From positions 1-8,119 of the forward strand of contig JAISMZ010000028.1 of assembly GCA_031276475.1 (NCBI GenBank): 8,119 bases of DNA. Reading direction: 5' to 3'. The stretch is from Coriobacteriales bacterium (GTDB lineage: Bacteria; Actinomycetota; Coriobacteriia; Coriobacteriales; UBA8131). Positions 5,992 through 8,119 of this stretch are shown piece after piece. The notes beneath the pieces were generated by a model. That model was not told the DNA's origin and did not search any database. It saw only the letters and a list, made by a program, of their open reading frames with translations. Each line of letters starts with the position of its first letter. Position 1 is the stretch's first letter. The position numbers were made by a program, and so were the translations under genes.

Positions 5992-6201
5992 ATGGGTAAC
6001 GATATATTCCACACCGTTGAGGACGACAACGCTACCGCTGGCAGCGAAGCTTTTATCGCGAACGCCAATGCCGCTGTAGCTGACACGGAGGGTCTGCCCG
6101 GTTTTTCCCGGCGCGGCTTTGCCCTCGGTGCCGCCGCGCTGCTCGGTGCTGGACTCAGCGGCCTTTGGGGTGGCCTTGGTGGCCGGAGCGCTTTTGCGTA
6201 G
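5992..6201 (+). CDS. Tat signal half of an interrupted secreted NlpC/P60 hydrolase
   Basis: The first 69 codons hold an N-terminal acidic leader, then FSRRGFALGAAALLGAG, a twin-arginine motif with a hydrophobic core, ending in an AFA signal-peptidase motif. The very next codon is TAG (6199-6201). After the TAG the same frame continues without interruption to 7200 with mature-protein sequence beginning PTSAEKQAEAD. The ATG at 5992 has GAGGAG 10 nt upstream (5976-5981); a GTG at 5932 would add 20 residues without benefit. A single C-to-T change from CAG (Gln) would explain the stop. As it stands, translation gives an isolated signal peptide. This is either a nonsense mutation, a sequencing error, or a read-through site. 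Confidence 0.7.
   Translation: MGNDIFHTVEDDNATAGSEAFIANANAAVADTEGLPGFSRRGFALGAAALLGAGLSGLWGGLGGRSAFA
6199..6201 (+). other. In-frame amber (TAG) codon at the signal-peptide boundary
   Basis: The reading frame from 5992 to 7200 is open apart from this TAG, and the sequence on each side forms one coherent exported protein. TAG also ends the gene at 7198-7200, where the NlpC/P60 domain naturally finishes, so TAG appears to be a genuine stop in this genome and wholesale reassignment is unlikely. Confidence 0.9.
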
Positions 6202-6252
6202 CCGACTTCCGCCGAGAAGCAGGCCGAAGCTGACGCCGTCGCCGCCAAGCTG

Positions 6253-7200
6253 ATGCAGTGGGAAGCCGAGCTTGCCACCGCCTCCAACAACTACTTCATT
6301 GCCATGGACGCTCACAACGCCGCGCTGACGGCCATGGGAGAGGCCCAGGGTCGCATTGACGCGGCTCAGGTAGTCATCGCCGACACCCAAATCAAGCTGG
6401 GAGCGCGGGCCTCCAATATGTATAAGAGCGGGCCGCTCTCCTTCCTCGACGTCCTTTTTGGCGCAGCAAGTTTTGAGGACTTCACCACCCGTTGGGACAT
6501 CCTCAACAATATCAACAGAGAAAACGCCGAACTGATCGCCAAGAACAAAGAGGCCAAACAGGATGCCGAGACCGCACATCAGGAATATTCCATACAAGAA
6601 CAGATCTCCGTTGAGAAACTGGCCGAGGCCGAGCAGATAAAAGCGGCGGCAGAGCAGACCGTCGTCCAGTACCAGGCTGAGTTGTCGAGCCTGACTGCGG
6701 AGGTCGCCGAACTCGTACAGCGCGAGCAGGAGGCGGAACGAGCACGCCAGGCCGAGATCGACCGACTCGCAGCTGAGGCGGCGGCAGCTGCGGCGGCGGC
6801 GCCTATTGTTGCTGGTGGTAGCTACACCTCGTCACCTGGCTACACTGAGCCCATCGATCCCCCACCGGGGGCCAATGCGATCGTTGCCGCGGCTTATTCC
6901 CAGTTGGGCGTACCTTACGTCTGGGCGGATAGCACTCCAGGCGTCGGCTTTGACTGCTCCGGTCTTACCCGATGGTGCTATGCCCAGGCGGGGATATCCA
7001 TCCCCCGAACCGACGGCGGACAATACGCCGCTGCCAATGCCCGCCTGCCCGTCAGCGAGGCTTTACCGGGCGACATTCTCTGGATGCCCGGCCACGTTGG
7101 CATCGCTATCGGCGGCGGCTCTTATATCCACGCTCCGGTACCCGGTCAAGTGGTCTGCATCGCAAGCTACCCTCTGTTCTCCTACGCGTTACGCTACTAG
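6253..7200 (+). CDS. NlpC/P60 (C40) peptidoglycan endopeptidase with coiled-coil domain, 3' part of interrupted gene
   Basis: The product of the whole gene would be an exported cell-wall hydrolase cutting peptide cross-bridges. From the first Met after the amber codon there are 315 residues. Residues 1 to about 180 form a long charged, Ala/Glu/Gln-rich coiled coil, ending in a run of Ala. A Ser/Pro/Gly linker spans about 184-206, and the NlpC/P60 domain occupies about 207-315. Catalytic residues are visible: C235 in FDCSGLT, H281 in GHVGIAIG, and H293 in YIHAP as the third polar residue. The domain arrangement matches RipA/CwlO-like hydrolases. No ribosome site precedes the ATG at 6253, and the product would lack a signal peptide, so separate expression is unlikely to be useful. 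The reading frame after the stop has no decay, so the disruption, if real, is recent. It is probably co-transcribed with the DUF554 gene. Confidence 0.85.
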   Translation: MQWEAELATASNNYFIAMDAHNAALTAMGEAQGRIDAAQVVIADTQIKLGARASNMYKSGPLSFLDVLFGAASFEDFTTRWDILNNINRENAELIAKNKEAKQDAETAHQEYSIQEQISVEKLAEAEQIKAAAEQTVVQYQAELSSLTAEVAELVQREQEAERARQAEIDRLAAEAAAAAAAAPIVAGGSYTSSPGYTEPIDPPPGANAIVAAAYSQLGVPYVWADSTPGVGFDCSGLTRWCYAQAGISIPRTDGGQYAAANARLPVSEALPGDILWMPGHVGIAIGGGSYIHAPVPGQVVCIASYPLFSYALRY

Positions 7201-7231
7201 GGAGGCGCCGAAAGGCCGGGTGGGCTCCCTA
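7198..7231 (+). promoter_or_regulatory. Hairpin spanning the NlpC/P60 stop codon
   Basis: TAGGGAG (7198-7204) pairs perfectly with CTCCCTA (7225-7231). The stop codon itself is in the stem, and a small inner GCC-GAAA-GGC tetraloop hairpin (7207-7216) may form as well. No U-tract follows, so it is not a typical terminator. It may modulate coupling to the next gene. Confidence 0.4.
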
Positions 7232-7233
7232 AA

Positions 7234-7269
7234 ATGTGGATGATAGCGCTGTTTTCTGCCACACCATGA
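7234..7269 (+). CDS. Possible 11-codon leader ORF overlapping the DUF554 start
   Basis: ATG at 7234 opens a reading frame encoding MWMIALFSATP. Its TGA (7267-7269) overlaps the ATG of the DUF554 gene (7266) as ATGA. A GGGTGGG about 9 nt upstream could serve as its ribosome site, whereas the ATG at 7266 has none, so translational coupling is plausible. It could also be chance, and a GTG at 7236 could start DUF554 directly. Confidence 0.25.
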   Translation: MWMIALFSATP

Positions 7270-8102
7270 CCGGCGTCTTGCTGAACATCGTGACGGTGCT
7301 CGTGGGCACGGCGACAGGGCTGCTTTTTGGCAGACTGATCCCCGAGCGCCTGCGGCAGATCGTCTTTTACGCACTCGGCAGCTGCACGATAGGCTTTGGC
7401 GCCATCACCACCGTTGATGGCTATCATCAGCTGTCGGCCACTCAGGTAGGCAGTTTCTCGGCTCTGGTGCTCGTCATCTCGCTGGTAGCAGGCGCGTTGA
7501 CCGGCGAGGCGCTGCGGATTGAACACCGCCTTGAGCAGTTGGGCCAGTGGCTGCACGACCGCCTGCCGCGAAGGCGGGCGGGCGCGACGGACGGCAGCGC
7601 TGGCGGCGTGCTGGCGAGAAGTGACAGCGGCGGTACGGCAGCGGGCGCCGACAGCACTTCCACGGCGGCGGGCGCCGCCGCAGGCGCCACGGCGCCCGCC
7701 AGCAGCTCCCATTTTGCCGAAGGCTTCATGACTGCCTCGATCTTCTTCTGCGTTGGCGCCATGACCTTCCTGGGCAGCATCCAGGCGGGTTTGGGCGACC
7801 CCTCCACCCTCTATCTGAAGTCCCTGCTCGACGGCATTGCGGCCATCGCCTTAACAACCGCACTGGGCATCGGCGTTGGCTTCTCGGCACTGACCATCGC
7901 CGTAGTGGAAGGCGGCATCGCCCTGCTCGCCATCCTGCTCGGCGACTTTTTTACCCCCGCTATCATTGGCTCGCTGAACCTCACCGGCGGCGTGATGCTT
8001 ATCGCCTTAGGAATAGAGATCATCGGCATCAAGAAGCTGCGGGTAGCTAATATGCTGCCCGCGCTGCTCGTAGCGCTGGTGCTGGCGGTTTGTCTGGGGT
8101 GA
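7266..8102 (+). CDS. DUF554 family membrane protein (YqgA/YdfK-like)
   Basis: This 278-residue polytopic inner-membrane protein belongs to the DUF554 family, which has no established biochemical role that I can state. The family N-terminus is visible as MTGVLLNIVTVLVGTATGLL followed by LIPERLRQIV. Hydrophobic helices lie near residues 4-22, 31-50, 62-80, 152-175, 187-226, 232-254 and 260-277. Residues 102-148 are a Gly/Ala/Ser/Thr-rich loop between helices 3 and 4, which makes the protein longer than the usual 230-240 residues. The start at 7266 fits the family but lacks a ribosome site; an in-frame GTG at 7236 would add 10 residues. It follows the NlpC/P60 gene by 65 bp with no clear terminator between, so both probably share the promoter at 5759. 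A purine-rich GAGGGAGGG after the TGA may be the ribosome site of a further gene outside the window. Confidence 0.9.
   Translation: MTGVLLNIVTVLVGTATGLLFGRLIPERLRQIVFYALGSCTIGFGAITTVDGYHQLSATQVGSFSALVLVISLVAGALTGEALRIEHRLEQLGQWLHDRLPRRRAGATDGSAGGVLARSDSGGTAAGADSTSTAAGAAAGATAPASSSHFAEGFMTASIFFCVGAMTFLGSIQAGLGDPSTLYLKSLLDGIAAIALTTALGIGVGFSALTIAVVEGGIALLAILLGDFFTPAIIGSLNLTGGVMLIALGIEIIGIKKLRVANMLPALLVALVLAVCLG
7667..7700 (+). repeat. 11-bp perfect GC inverted repeat in the DUF554 low-complexity segment
   Basis: GGCGGGCGCCG (7667-7677) is the reverse complement of CGGCGCCCGCC (7690-7700), with a 12-nt spacer. The core GCGGGCGCCG also occurs as a direct copy at 7641-7650. These lie within the DNA encoding the Ala/Gly-rich loop and suggest expansion by repeat-mediated slippage. 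Confidence 0.65.
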
Positions 8103-8119
8103 GGGAGGGAAAGGACACG

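Noticed and set aside
5875..6597. Minus-strand open frame opposite the NlpC/P60 gene
   Set aside because: The plus strand has the Tat signal, coiled coil and catalytic motifs; the minus frame shows none.

Overview
This window looks like a piece of an anaerobic, moderately GC-rich actinobacterial chromosome. The best guess is class Coriobacteriia (Eggerthellaceae or a relative). Reasons are a Tat-exported membrane-bound [NiFe] uptake hydrogenase with the ordinary four-Cys proximal cluster pattern, a rubrerythrin beside it, Tat rather than Sec signals on both exported proteins, and Ala/Thr/Ser-rich low-complexity segments in several genes. The taxonomic call is inference; no rRNA or tRNA marker is present.

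Left part (1-4606, minus strand): a four-gene hydrogenase operon read right to left. It runs small subunit (4592-3228), large subunit (3228-1354), diheme-type cytochrome b anchor (1352-654) and a HyaD/HybD-type maturation endopeptidase (572 to beyond base 1). The first three genes are translationally tight: a 1-nt TAATG overlap, then a 1-nt gap. A 12-position hairpin sits in the 81-nt gap before the protease gene. The small subunit carries the FeS relay, the Tat signal for the whole dimer and a C-terminal membrane anchor. The large subunit carries the NiFe site and ends in a 20-residue tail after DPCxxCxxH, which the protease is expected to remove. Cytochrome b passes electrons from H2 to the quinone pool.

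Middle (4607-5991): a 426-nt control region upstream of the hydrogenase holds two overlapping palindromes and the hairpin that ends the rubrerythrin transcript. Rubrerythrin (5576-5019, minus) is complete. A 415-nt divergent intergenic region follows, with a clear sigma-70-type promoter facing right, a perfect 9-bp inverted repeat just after its expected start site, and a cluster of GACAG motifs.

Right part (5992-8102, plus strand): a secreted coiled-coil NlpC/P60 (C40) cell-wall hydrolase gene is interrupted by one in-frame TAG placed exactly after the Tat signal's AFA cleavage motif. It is followed by a DUF554 membrane protein carrying a 47-residue low-complexity loop. A possible 11-codon upstream ORF overlaps the DUF554 start by ATGA.

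The most interesting points are the amber codon at the signal-peptide boundary, a Pro-to-Cys change at the medial FeS cluster that predicts three [4Fe-4S] clusters, the unusual low-complexity tails on both hydrogenase subunits, and the palindromes upstream of the operon. I did not find a clearly new multi-gene system; most genes belong to known families.
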